NCBI GenBank assembly: GCA_964354225.1
Contig: CAYGZC010000124.1
Coordinates: 1-16,489, forward strand
Reading direction: 5' to 3'
Length of the DNA stretch: 16,489 nt
Origin: CAYGZC01 sp964354225
Lineage (GTDB): Bacteria; Bacteroidota; Ignavibacteria; UBA10030; SZUA-254
Part shown: piece by piece, positions 1 through 7,551 of the stretch
Layout of the letters: each line of letters opens with the position of its first letter
Position numbering within the stretch: the stretch's first letter is position 1
Position numbers and translations under genes: made by a program
Notes under the pieces: generated by a model
Told to the model about the DNA's origin: nothing
Seen by the model: the letters and a program-made list of their open reading frames with translations, nothing else
Database searches by the model: none

Positions 1-854
1 GTTATCACCATGAGCGAGCCAACACGAACAAGAAAATAATTAGGACTTGTAAACCAGTAATTATACATTGGATAAACATGAACGGGGATAATATCGAACA
101 GATACCCACAAATAATTAAAACCATACCGATGATTGCAAGCCAGCGCATAAAGTCCTTTTCCCTTTTACATTCCGCAGCTATCAGATATTCCCACGAAAC
201 AATCACACCAGCATATAGAAATCCAACGTATGGAAACAGCGGAAACGGTGAGCCGTGATTTCCATTGAACATCTGTGCAAATGATGCAGGTAAGTATTTT
301 AAAAAATCGATATCCCATACAATCGGTGTAACAAAACAGGTAGTGATAATAGTTGAAAAAACCAGAGCATAAAATCGCGATTCTTTTTTGAAAAGGAAAA
401 TGAGAGCGTGCAGAGAAAGCAGCCCCAGTCCAATACAATGGAGTACATCAAACTGAAAAAGCTGGAGGTAATCGGTGGTTGCACCATCTACAATAATTTT
501 TCTGATGGAATAGAAAGGAAGATGCAAACCAAGACCAAGCAGAATTACCAGAAGAAGTCGTTTAACTCTCCTGGCAAGGGGTGGATCCCAATGGTGGTAT
601 TCTTCCCATCGTCGTCGGGTTGAAATTACAAACGTTAAACCCGCACCGAATAAAAATGCGGGCGCACTAAGTCCATGAAAAAATTCATGAAGTTGAAAGA
701 ATGGCGCTCGTTGTACGTTTGTCGGAAGAAACGCGCGGAATACATGCCCTTCCAACATCACTAAAATAACTGCACTGCGATATAAGTCAATGAAGATATA
801 TCGCTGTTTTGGACTTCGACCGTTCGGTTGTAACATTGCTGGAGGTCCCAACAT
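1..854 (-). CDS. Membrane acyltransferase, HGSNAT/DUF1624-like (3' end cut by window edge)
   Basis: The frame is open from an ATG at 854 (in-frame TGA upstream) to the window edge, giving at least 284 residues without a stop; the C-terminus lies outside. The protein is strongly hydrophobic with several membrane segments. Residues about 18-42 carry an Arg-rich start of a helix with ID-LYRS and GHVFRAF. Residues 66-76 read AFLFGAGLTF, 135-146 read FDVLHCIGLGLL and 205-217 read PLFPYVGFLYAG. These match the pattern I know for the heparan-alpha-glucosaminide N-acetyltransferase catalytic family (DUF1624), which moves acetyl groups from cytoplasmic acetyl-CoA to a sugar on the other side of the membrane. 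The His in GHVFRAF is a candidate catalytic residue by analogy. The substrate is unknown. The gene starts 11 nt after pta on the same strand and is probably cotranscribed with it. A second ATG at 836 is an alternative start; neither has a strong Shine-Dalgarno. Related acyltransferase-3 proteins are the main alternative. Confidence 0.72.
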   Translation of the reverse strand, partial: MLGPPAMLQPNGRSPKQRYIFIDLYRSAVILVMLEGHVFRAFLPTNVQRAPFFQLHEFFHGLSAPAFLFGAGLTFVISTRRRWEEYHHWDPPLARRVKRLLLVILLGLGLHLPFYSIRKIIVDGATTDYLQLFQFDVLHCIGLGLLSLHALIFLFKKESRFYALVFSTIITTCFVTPIVWDIDFLKYLPASFAQMFNGNHGSPFPLFPYVGFLYAGVIVSWEYLIAAECKREKDFMRWLAIIGMVLIICGYLFDIIPVHVYPMYNYWFTSPNYFLVRVGSLMVI

Positions 855-865
855 GGAACTTCACA

Positions 866-1849
866 CTAATGTGCTAATACGCAGTTGATTGCTGTGGTGT
901 TCACGATGTCGTCCACACTGCATCCACGGGAAAGGTCGAATGCAGGTTTGTTTAATCCCTGTACGATTGGGCCAATCGCATCTGCGCCGCCAAGTCGCTG
1001 CGCCATTTTATATCCAATATTTCCAGCATTCAGATCCGGAAAAATTAAAACATTGGCGTTTCCTTCAATAGCGCTGCCAGGAGCTTTCGAACGAGCAACT
1101 TTCGGAACGATTGCAGCATCCAGCTGCATCTCTCCATCAACAATCAGGTGAGTTGCTTTGCGTTTTACGATGGCAGTTGCCTGCTGGACTTTCTCAACAA
1201 GTGGATGGTTTGCACTTCCTTTCGTCGAGAACGAGAGCATCGCAACTTTCGGTTCTTCAGTTGTAAGCTTTTTATGATTCTCTGCCGTAGCAATTGCAAT
1301 ATCAGCAAGCTGTTCAAATGTGGGATCGGGTACAACAGCACAATCAGCAAATGAAAACACTTGATGTGGGAACACCATCAAAAAGAAACTCGAAACTATG
1401 CTAATACCATCTTTCAATCCAATCACTTGTATTCCAGCCCGGAGAACATCACCTGTTGTTGAGAGTGAACCAGCAACGCTGCCGTTTGCCATGCCTTCGC
1501 GCACCATCATTGCTCCAAAAAATATTGGCAGCTTCATCACTTCTTGTGCTTCGGTGATTGTTATACCTTTATGCCTACGAAGATTGAAAAAGACATGAGA
1601 AAAATCACTCAACTTCTCCGATCTGGCTGGATCTATAATACGAACACTGCTGATGTTAATTTGTTGAGACGCCGCCTTCGATCTTATTTGCTCATCATTA
1701 CCGATGAGAATTGGATTTGCAATTCCTTGATCAATCAAGATGCGGGCAGCTTTCATTACTCGCTCATCTATTGCATCCGGAAAGACAACAGTTTTTTTGT
1801 TTTTTTTTGCTTGATCTTTTATTGATGTTAATAATTGTGAGGGTATCAT
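866..1849 (-). CDS. pta: Phosphate acetyltransferase
   Basis: Interconverts acetyl-CoA plus phosphate and acetyl-phosphate plus CoA in the cytoplasm, linking pyruvate breakdown to acetate metabolism. The protein has 327 residues, the usual size of the short, single-domain Pta form. Visible family landmarks: TVVFPDAIDERV near the N-terminus (20-31), a Gly-rich GSVAGSLSTTGDVLRAG segment at 123-139, SFSTKGSANHP at 206-216, and the C-terminal run DLNAGNIGYKMAQRLGGADA (272-291) followed by GPIVQGLNKPAFDLSRG and CSVDDIV. Phosphate butyryltransferase is a sister family, but the C-terminal DLSRGCSVDDIV signature favours Pta. No acetate kinase gene is adjacent. The start has no clear Shine-Dalgarno. 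Codons 14-20 hold an A9-C-A7 run on the coding strand, an unusual slippery stretch. A putative acyltransferase follows 11 nt downstream. Confidence 0.93.
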   Translation of the reverse strand: MIPSQLLTSIKDQAKKNKKTVVFPDAIDERVMKAARILIDQGIANPILIGNDEQIRSKAASQQINISSVRIIDPARSEKLSDFSHVFFNLRRHKGITITEAQEVMKLPIFFGAMMVREGMANGSVAGSLSTTGDVLRAGIQVIGLKDGISIVSSFFLMVFPHQVFSFADCAVVPDPTFEQLADIAIATAENHKKLTTEEPKVAMLSFSTKGSANHPLVEKVQQATAIVKRKATHLIVDGEMQLDAAIVPKVARSKAPGSAIEGNANVLIFPDLNAGNIGYKMAQRLGGADAIGPIVQGLNKPAFDLSRGCSVDDIVNTTAINCVLAH

Positions 1850-2063
1850 AGTATGTTTTATTCAGATAACAATAAATATTTATGTCGATATTTTTTAATG
1901 ATACAAAGTTCGCTCTTTTCATTTAGAAAAGCAAAATTGAAATTACCAATTCCTAACATAATATTCCATGAGTACTCATTTATATCTCTGATGCCTCATA
2001 TGAAATCGAGCTATCTTTCAGTCCACAATAAAAAAAAATTATACTCCAATTTTGGTTCTGTTC

Positions 2064-2092
2064 TATACAACCCAACTCTGCCATCTTGTCAA
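2064..2092 (-). promoter_or_regulatory. Candidate sigma70-type promoter for pta
   Basis: On the minus strand a perfect TTGACA (2087-2092) is followed after 17 bases by TGTATA (2064-2069), or after 19 bases by TATAGA. It would give an untranslated leader of about 200 nt before pta. The -35 is consensus but the -10 is imperfect, so this is tentative. Confidence 0.3.
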
Positions 2093-2160
2093 GCATATAA
2101 ACCGAAACATCTAAAAAAACGATGAAATATATTAAATTCCTTTAACTTATGTCGCAGTTC

Positions 2161-2189
2161 TTGATTCTCTGTCAGTATTTCGGTATCTT
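2161..2189 (+). promoter_or_regulatory. Candidate sigma70-type promoter for the miaB operon
   Basis: TTGATT (2161-2166), a 17-base spacer and TATCTT (2184-2189) lie about 30 bases before the GTG start of miaB. Spacing is ideal and both boxes differ from consensus by two or so bases. The resulting leader would be short, about 25 nt. Confidence 0.35.
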
Positions 2190-2219
2190 GAGGACGTTAA
2201 AATAAAGATTTTTCTTACC

Positions 2220-3578
2220 GTGTCAGAAAAAGATAAAAAAATTTATTTAGAAACATATGGTTGTCAGATGAATTTAGCAGACTCAGAGGTTGTCCTCAGT
2301 TTGCTGAATGATGAAGGATACACCTTGACCGACGATATTAGCACCGCTGATGTCATCTTGGTTAATACATGCAGCGTTCGTGAACATGCTGAGAAGCGAA
2401 TCTATGGCAGGCTTGGAGAATTCAAGTCCCTTAAAAATAAAAAGCCGAAAATAATTGTTGGTGTATTGGGCTGCATGGCAGAACGTCTGCGGGAAAAACT
2501 AACTACCGAAAAAGCAAAAGGTGTTGGTCAGGAAGTTGATTTAATTATTGGACCCGATGAATATCGAAAACTGCCAGAACTTATGATGCAAGCTTGGCAC
2601 GGGGATCGAGGGATTGCGGTGCAGCTATCCCGTATCGAGACCTATGACGATATAAATCCGCTTCGAACCAACGGAATCAGCGCTTGGATTTCAGTAATGC
2701 GTGGATGCGATAAGTTCTGCTCTTTCTGCGTTGTACCGTTTACACGTGGGCGAGAACGAAGCCGACCACTGGCAAGCATTGTTCAGGAAGTTGAGACACT
2801 TTCTTCCCGCGGATTTAAAGAAATAACTCTGCTCGGACAAAACGTTAATTCGTACCAAGATAAAGAAAATAATTTTGCCGACTTGTTAAAATCGGTTGCA
2901 AATGTTGATTCAACGATTCGAATACGCTTCGTTACTTCACACCCGCAGGATATGTCGGACAAACTTATTCGGGAAATCGCAGAACATAAGAACATTTGCA
3001 AGTACACACATTTACCGATTCAATCCGGCTCTGATCGCATACTCGAACTGATGAACCGTAATTATGATAGAAAACATTACTTGAATCTTGTTAATAAAAT
3101 CAAATTACTAATCCCTGATGCCAGTCTTTCAACCGACATCATTACAGGTTTCCCAACCGAAACAGAGGAAGATCATAGACAAACATTAGAGGTCATGAAA
3201 GAAGTTCAGTTTGATGGCTCCTTTATGTTCAAATATTCTCCGCGCGAGAACACTCATTCATACAAAATGGCGGATAATGTTCCTGATGAAATTAAAACCC
3301 GCCGTATTAATGAGATCGTCGAACTTCAAACAAAAATCTCTTTCATGAAAAATAGCAGCCACATCGGAAAAACCTTAGAAGTTCTTGTTGAAGGAGAAAG
3401 TAAAAAATCACCCTCGGAATGGCAAGGACGAACTGATGGAAATAAAATGGTTATCTTCCCGAAAGGAAATTTTCTAGTTGGAACATATATCAAAGTCAAT
3501 ATAGAACGCGCAAACTCAGCAACATTATTTGGATTCTTAACCCATTCAAACACACAAACAGCAGAGAAAGCCGCATGA
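2220..3578 (+). CDS. miaB: tRNA-2-methylthio-N6-isopentenyladenosine synthase
   Basis: Adds the methylthio group to N6-isopentenyladenosine at position 37 of tRNAs that read U-starting codons, which improves decoding. The 452 residues carry the full methylthiotransferase plan. The N-terminal UPF0004 domain has three cluster-binding cysteines at 15 (YGCQMN), 51 (NTCSVR) and 85 (GCMAE). The radical-SAM motif is C-x3-C-x2-C at 163, 167 and 170 (RGCDKFCSFC). A TRAM-type RNA-binding tail lies around 375-440. Length and motifs match MiaB rather than RimO or MtaB; TYGCQMN with D-S-E following is typical. The start is GTG; no in-frame ATG is nearby and the Shine-Dalgarno is weak. The stop overlaps the ATG of the next gene (ATGA), so they are translationally coupled. 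The order miaB, sigma54 activator, lptE is a known Bacteroidota arrangement. Confidence 0.95.
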   Translation: MSEKDKKIYLETYGCQMNLADSEVVLSLLNDEGYTLTDDISTADVILVNTCSVREHAEKRIYGRLGEFKSLKNKKPKIIVGVLGCMAERLREKLTTEKAKGVGQEVDLIIGPDEYRKLPELMMQAWHGDRGIAVQLSRIETYDDINPLRTNGISAWISVMRGCDKFCSFCVVPFTRGRERSRPLASIVQEVETLSSRGFKEITLLGQNVNSYQDKENNFADLLKSVANVDSTIRIRFVTSHPQDMSDKLIREIAEHKNICKYTHLPIQSGSDRILELMNRNYDRKHYLNLVNKIKLLIPDASLSTDIITGFPTETEEDHRQTLEVMKEVQFDGSFMFKYSPRENTHSYKMADNVPDEIKTRRINEIVELQTKISFMKNSSHIGKTLEVLVEGESKKSPSEWQGRTDGNKMVIFPKGNFLVGTYIKVNIERANSATLFGFLTHSNTQTAEKAA

Positions 3579-4372
3579 AACTAAAAGATTTCAGATTATG
3601 GCCAATAGTCCAATTTATTGAGATTACGGAATATGGATTTATTTTATTACTTGCTCTCTGCTCTCTGGTATCTACCCAAAGCTCGATGCTTATTGCCCAA
3701 ATTACGGATGAAGAGGTAAGAACAGCTATCGAAAAAGTGGACCAGGGGGCAAGTGAAGATGTGAAGAAAATCCTTCCCGATCTTATATCAAAATATCAGA
3801 ATACTCCCGGAATGATATATTTACAGGGTCGTTTAGCATCTGACGGTGTTGAAGCAGTAAAATTTTATCAGGGTGTGGTCGATAATTTCCCTAAAAGTGA
3901 GTGGTCAGATGATGCGTTAATTCGAATCTACCAATATTACTATTCATTGGGATTGTATCGTACAGCCGATCTAAAAATGCAGCAACTGAAGAAGGAATAT
4001 CCGAACTCTTCCTACGTTACCGGAAAGTCTGAAATAAAACTTCCGAGGCAAGAGGAGACACCTGTTAAACTTCCAAAAAAAGAAATTGTTTCTGTGGATA
4101 CACAGCAAATAGCCAAAACACAAACTCCAACTAATGCGGGATCATATACGTTGCAAGCTGGCGCATTCTCGACTCTTGCAAATGCTGAAAAACAGAAAGC
4201 GTTCTTCGAAGACTTAGGATATTCGGTAGAAATCACAAACAAAATCCGCTCCGGGCTCAGTATGTACTTGGTATGGATTGGAAGTTTTAAAACCATCCAA
4301 CACGCACGCACGACAGGGAAAGAGATTAAATCGAAATACAAAATCGATACGATGATTATTGAAAAATATTAA
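3575..4372 (+). CDS. SPOR-domain envelope protein with TPR-like middle
   Basis: 265 residues. A hydrophobic segment at about 21-41 (FILLLALCSLV then Ala-Gln) is a signal peptide or membrane anchor with a long N-terminal extension; no lipobox Cys is well placed. Residues about 45-145 are helical with a TPR-like pattern, including DNFPKSEWSDDALIRIYQYY, as in outer-membrane assembly or YfiO/YbgF-like proteins. A Lys/Pro/Thr-rich linker (about 150-187) leads to a C-terminal SPOR domain (188-263: GSYTLQAGAFST, GYSVEI, YLVWIGSF). SPOR domains bind peptidoglycan glycan strands stripped of stem peptides, so the protein probably sits in the periplasm on the cell wall. Its exact role is unknown. The ATG overlaps the miaB stop, and its own 3' end overlaps the next gene by 14 bases. 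Confidence 0.82.
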   Translation: MKLKDFRLWPIVQFIEITEYGFILLLALCSLVSTQSSMLIAQITDEEVRTAIEKVDQGASEDVKKILPDLISKYQNTPGMIYLQGRLASDGVEAVKFYQGVVDNFPKSEWSDDALIRIYQYYYSLGLYRTADLKMQQLKKEYPNSSYVTGKSEIKLPRQEETPVKLPKKEIVSVDTQQIAKTQTPTNAGSYTLQAGAFSTLANAEKQKAFFEDLGYSVEITNKIRSGLSMYLVWIGSFKTIQHARTTGKEIKSKYKIDTMIIEKY

Positions 4373-5504
4373 AACGTTGAACGACACACAAAATACATAC
4401 GGTATCATCGGAAACTCAGTCGAGATAAAAGAAATTCTCAACGTGATTCGCCAGGTTGCACCAACCGATATTACGGTACTTATCACTGGAGAAAGCGGTA
4501 CAGGCAAAGAAGTAATCGCAAAAACAATCCACAAATTAAGTAAGCGAGCTTCGAGACCAATGATATCAGTGAATGCCGGTGCGATTCCCGAGGGAATAAT
4601 TGAAAGCGAGCTTTTCGGTCATGAGAAAGGTTCATTTACCGGTGCTGGTGAGACACGCAAAGGTTACTTCGAGCTTACCGATGACGGTACAATCTTCCTC
4701 GATGAGATCGGCGAGCTGCCTATCGGTACGCAGGTCAAGTTTTTACGCGTGCTTGAAAGTGGTGAGTACATGCGCGTGGGTTCTGCGACTCCGAGGAAAG
4801 TTGATGTTCGCATTATCGCAGCCACTAATAAAGATTTGGAATCAGAAGTTAGGCATGGTAATTTCCGACCTGATTTATATTTCCGCCTGCGTTCCATTAA
4901 TATCAAAATTCCTCCGCTTCGTGAACGACGTGAAGATATCCATCTCTTCGCCGAGGAGTTTGCGAAACAGGTTTGCGAGAAGAATAAAATAACGTTTGGT
5001 GGATTTACAGATGAAGCAAAAGAACTAATCAAAAATTATCATTGGCCCGGTAACGTTCGAGAGCTGCGGAACATTATAGAGAGCATGTTGGTTATTGAGC
5101 GGGGAAGACGAATCGACGCAAACGATATACACAAATATCTTAAAGACAATCGAGATGATAACCGAAATTTACCTGTATTTACGAATAAAAGTCTCGATCA
5201 GGCAGAACGTGAGCTGATACTCAGGGCACTCCTCGAAATGAAAAGCGACATAATAGATATAAAAAATATTTTAAGCCAGCGACGCGTTGCATCGGTTGAT
5301 TCACATGTTGTTGAAGCTTCGTTTGACACTGCAAATCTGGAAGAAAACAATTTACCTATCGAGCCGGTTGATGCGATGGAACAAAGAGCGATCATCGGTG
5401 CTCTTGAACGTTTTAAGGGAAACCGTCGGCTGGCATCCAAAGCGTTAAATATCAGTGAGCGCACACTGTATCGTAAAATAAAAGAATATAATCTGGATCA
5501 GTGA
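4359..5504 (+). CDS. Sigma54-dependent transcriptional activator, AAA+ and Fis HTH, no receiver domain
   Basis: 381 residues. The AAA+ domain begins almost at the N-terminus: Walker A GESGTGK (44-50), the sigma54-contacting loop as GSFTGA (91-96), Walker B TIFLDEIGEL (111-120), sensor I AATNKDL (154-160), an arginine-finger region YFRLR (174-178) and sensor II GNVREL (231-236). A variable linker (about 265-338) leads to a Fis-type helix-turn-helix (341-378: NRRLASKALNISERTLYRKI). There is no receiver, GAF or PAS domain, so activity is either constitutive, set by expression level, or controlled by a partner, as in PspF. Proteins of this type sit between miaB and lptE in many Bacteroidota. The start appears to be TTG at 4359, overlapping the SPOR gene by 14 bases; no in-frame ATG precedes the conserved region. 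The target genes are not shown by the sequence. Confidence 0.9.
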   Translation: MKNIKTLNDTQNTYGIIGNSVEIKEILNVIRQVAPTDITVLITGESGTGKEVIAKTIHKLSKRASRPMISVNAGAIPEGIIESELFGHEKGSFTGAGETRKGYFELTDDGTIFLDEIGELPIGTQVKFLRVLESGEYMRVGSATPRKVDVRIIAATNKDLESEVRHGNFRPDLYFRLRSINIKIPPLRERREDIHLFAEEFAKQVCEKNKITFGGFTDEAKELIKNYHWPGNVRELRNIIESMLVIERGRRIDANDIHKYLKDNRDDNRNLPVFTNKSLDQAERELILRALLEMKSDIIDIKNILSQRRVASVDSHVVEASFDTANLEENNLPIEPVDAMEQRAIIGALERFKGNRRLASKALNISERTLYRKIKEYNLDQ

Positions 5505-6001
5505 AGATGAGATCCGTTATAAGTATAATTGCATTCGGTTTATTGAATCTTATTGGATGTTATTCCTTTACAGGATCGTCAGTTCCAACACATTTAAAAA
5601 CAATTGCCATTCCACTCTTCGATGATCAGAGTGGATCGGGCGAGCCAGGATTAAGAGAAAAACTAACAAACAAATTGATCGAAAAATTCCGGCAGGATAA
5701 CAGTCTTGAGCTTGCTGAAAGAACAAATGCCGATTGCATCCTTGAAGGAATAATTCTTTCAATGCCCGATAAGCCACAGGTCGTCACAGCAGGCGAAACG
5801 GTTTCTAAGGCACGCGTGACAATTACGGTTAAGGTTAATTATCAGGACATGAAACTGAAAAAGAAAGTATGGGAAAAACAATTCTCAGGTTGGGCAGATT
5901 ATCAAATTGGCAGTGGAAATACCGAGCGCGATGCAAGTATCGATATTGCCATTGAAAAATTATCCGAAGATATTCTGCTCGAAGCTGTTTCAGGTTGGTA
6001 A
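5501..6001 (+). CDS. lptE: LPS-assembly lipoprotein LptE-like
   Basis: 166 residues with a lipoprotein signal: basic start, hydrophobic stretch and lipobox LIGC (Cys 20), followed by YSFTGSSVPTHLKTIAIPLF. The small alpha/beta body with THLKTIAIPLF, LREKLTNKLIEKF and a late WADYQIG matches the Bacteroidota LptE/LptE-like family. LptE plugs the LptD barrel and helps place lipopolysaccharide in the outer leaflet. The position directly after the sigma54 activator supports the call. The longest frame starts at GTG 5501, overlapping the previous stop (GTGA); ATG at 5507 is an equally good start two codons in. Confidence in the lipoprotein nature is high, in the LptE name somewhat lower because the family is divergent in sequence. 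Confidence 0.85.
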   Translation: MKMRSVISIIAFGLLNLIGCYSFTGSSVPTHLKTIAIPLFDDQSGSGEPGLREKLTNKLIEKFRQDNSLELAERTNADCILEGIILSMPDKPQVVTAGETVSKARVTITVKVNYQDMKLKKKVWEKQFSGWADYQIGSGNTERDASIDIAIEKLSEDILLEAVSGW

Positions 6002-6047
6002 GAAAAATAATAAATTTATGATATTATAAAGGTATGAAAATATTCCC

Positions 6048-7520
6048 ATGCAAGATTATATAATAGGTGCATATTTTATCTCACTAACAATACTCTTTCT
6101 TTTCGGATCGAGCGGTTTCGTGATGATCTATTACTATTTAAAGCATCGAGATACGAAACATAAACCCGTGGGCGAACTGAAAGAATTTCCGGTGGTCACA
6201 ATGCAGCTGCCAATTTATAATGAATATTATGTGGTTGAGCGTCTTATTAATGGTGCATGTGAAGTCGACTATCCCAAAGATAAGCTCGAGATCCAAGTGC
6301 TCGATGATTCAACGGATGAAACCATCGATATCGTTGGAAATATTGTTCAGCATTACCAGAAGAACGGTTACGATATCAAACACGTGAGGCGTAGCTCGCG
6401 TGTCGGATTCAAAGCCGGTGCACTCAAAGAAGGATTAAAGACAGCGCGTGGTGAATTCATCGCAATCTTCGATGCTGATTTTATACCATCAAAAGATTTT
6501 CTTAAACGAACGCTACCATATTTTTATAGCGATAAGGAAACTGGTCTTGTGCAAACCCGTTGGGAACATTTAAACCGGGAATATTCATTTTTAACAAGAG
6601 TTCAGGCGATGGCACTTGATGGACATTTCGTCATTGAGCAGAACGTCCGGAATAAAGCGGGATTTTTCATCAACTTCAACGGAACAGGTGGTATATGGAG
6701 AAAAACATGTATAATCGACGCTGGAAATTGGGAAGCCGATACACTAACGGAAGATCTTGATTTGAGTTATCGCGCTCAATTGCGCGGCTGGAAGTTTAAG
6801 TTCTTGAACGATGTTACATCACCAGCAGAGTTGCCCTCAGAAATCAATGCCCTGAAATCGCAACAATTCCGATGGACGAAAGGTGCAATCGAGACTGCCC
6901 GGAAAATACTTCCTAAAGTTTGGAAATCAAATATTCCTCTTGAGAAAAAAATCCACGCAACTTTCCATCTTTCAAACAACATCGTTTTTCCATTCATCCT
7001 GGTTGCCGGGATACTCAACGTCCCGCTCATCTTTATCAAACATCAAGGCGGGTATGAAACGTACTTTGCAATCATGGCTGTGTTTGTTTTTGCATTCATT
7101 GGATCATTTTTATTCTATCTCTATTCTCAAAAAGATGTTTATCATGATTGGCAGCGCAGAATGCTTTTATTCCCGTTGTTCATGGCTGGTAGCATGGGGT
7201 TTGCAGTCAATAATACTAGAGCGGTTATTGAAGGACTGTTGAAGAGAAAGTCGGAATTTGTCAGAACTCCAAAATATTCAGTGGTAAATAAAAAAGATAA
7301 TTGGCTTGATAAAAAATATGTGCTGAAAAAATTCAATTATACTGTTGTCATCGAGTTATTACTTGCACTTTATTGTATGTTCGGTGTTGCAGCATCAATC
7401 TACTATCTTGAGCTTGCAGCAGTGCCGTTCCAGCTCCTGTTCTCGATGGGATTCGGTCTCGTTGCCTGGCTCTCTATAAAACATGCCTGGTTGGCGCGAA
7501 AATTAGCAGGGAGCAAATAA
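6048..7520 (+). CDS. Cellulose-synthase-like family 2 glycosyltransferase, membrane protein
   Basis: 490 residues. An N-terminal membrane helix (about 6-30) is followed by a cytoplasmic GT-A domain with the motifs of processive beta-glycosyltransferases: DDSTD (86-90), FDADF with the DxD-like pair (141-145), TEDLDLSYR (234-242, catalytic Asp) and QQFRWTKG (272-279, the Q-x-x-RW motif). About four to five C-terminal helices follow (310-330, 340-358, 371-390, 432-480), with FVRTPKY at 404-410 between them. This is the CesA/CslA-like plan, so it probably makes or extends a polysaccharide or glycolipid from a nucleotide sugar. There is no PilZ domain, hence no visible cyclic-di-GMP input. Substrate unknown. 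It starts 46 bases after lptE, likely in the same operon. A decoy ATG at 6034 with a better-placed AAAGG opens only a 9-residue frame that overlaps the start. Confidence 0.88.
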   Translation: MQDYIIGAYFISLTILFLFGSSGFVMIYYYLKHRDTKHKPVGELKEFPVVTMQLPIYNEYYVVERLINGACEVDYPKDKLEIQVLDDSTDETIDIVGNIVQHYQKNGYDIKHVRRSSRVGFKAGALKEGLKTARGEFIAIFDADFIPSKDFLKRTLPYFYSDKETGLVQTRWEHLNREYSFLTRVQAMALDGHFVIEQNVRNKAGFFINFNGTGGIWRKTCIIDAGNWEADTLTEDLDLSYRAQLRGWKFKFLNDVTSPAELPSEINALKSQQFRWTKGAIETARKILPKVWKSNIPLEKKIHATFHLSNNIVFPFILVAGILNVPLIFIKHQGGYETYFAIMAVFVFAFIGSFLFYLYSQKDVYHDWQRRMLLFPLFMAGSMGFAVNNTRAVIEGLLKRKSEFVRTPKYSVVNKKDNWLDKKYVLKKFNYTVVIELLLALYCMFGVAASIYYLELAAVPFQLLFSMGFGLVAWLSIKHAWLARKLAGSK

Positions 7521-7551
7521 ATAATGAGATCTTAAGGACGCACCAATTCCA

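Larger units (their letters stand above)
1850..2219. other. Divergent intergenic region between pta and miaB
   Basis: 370 bases without a credible gene. The sequence is AT-rich with an A-tract near 2031-2038. Both flanking genes read outwards, so it must hold promoters for both; candidates are listed separately. A 90-codon open frame on the plus strand (1853-2125) looks like random basic, low-complexity translation and I do not call it. Confidence 0.6.

Noticed and set aside
166..487. Apparent frameshift or broken gene at the left edge, suggested by two short overlapping minus-strand frames
   Set aside because: Careful reading of the reverse strand, including the six-A run at 356-361, gives one continuous frame from 854 to the edge with family motifs throughout. 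The short frames are shadows.
1853..2125. 90-codon plus-strand open frame in the pta-miaB gap
   Set aside because: No Shine-Dalgarno, basic low-complexity translation, no recognisable domain; the region must contain the divergent promoters.
2594..2617. Possible sigma54 promoter (TTGGCAC ... TTGC) inside miaB
   Set aside because: The spacing between the two elements is 13 bases, not the required 5, and it lies in the middle of a gene.
4600..4992. 130-codon plus-strand open frame inside the sigma54 activator
   Set aside because: It lies in another frame of a gene with all AAA+ motifs in order; the translation has no domain character.
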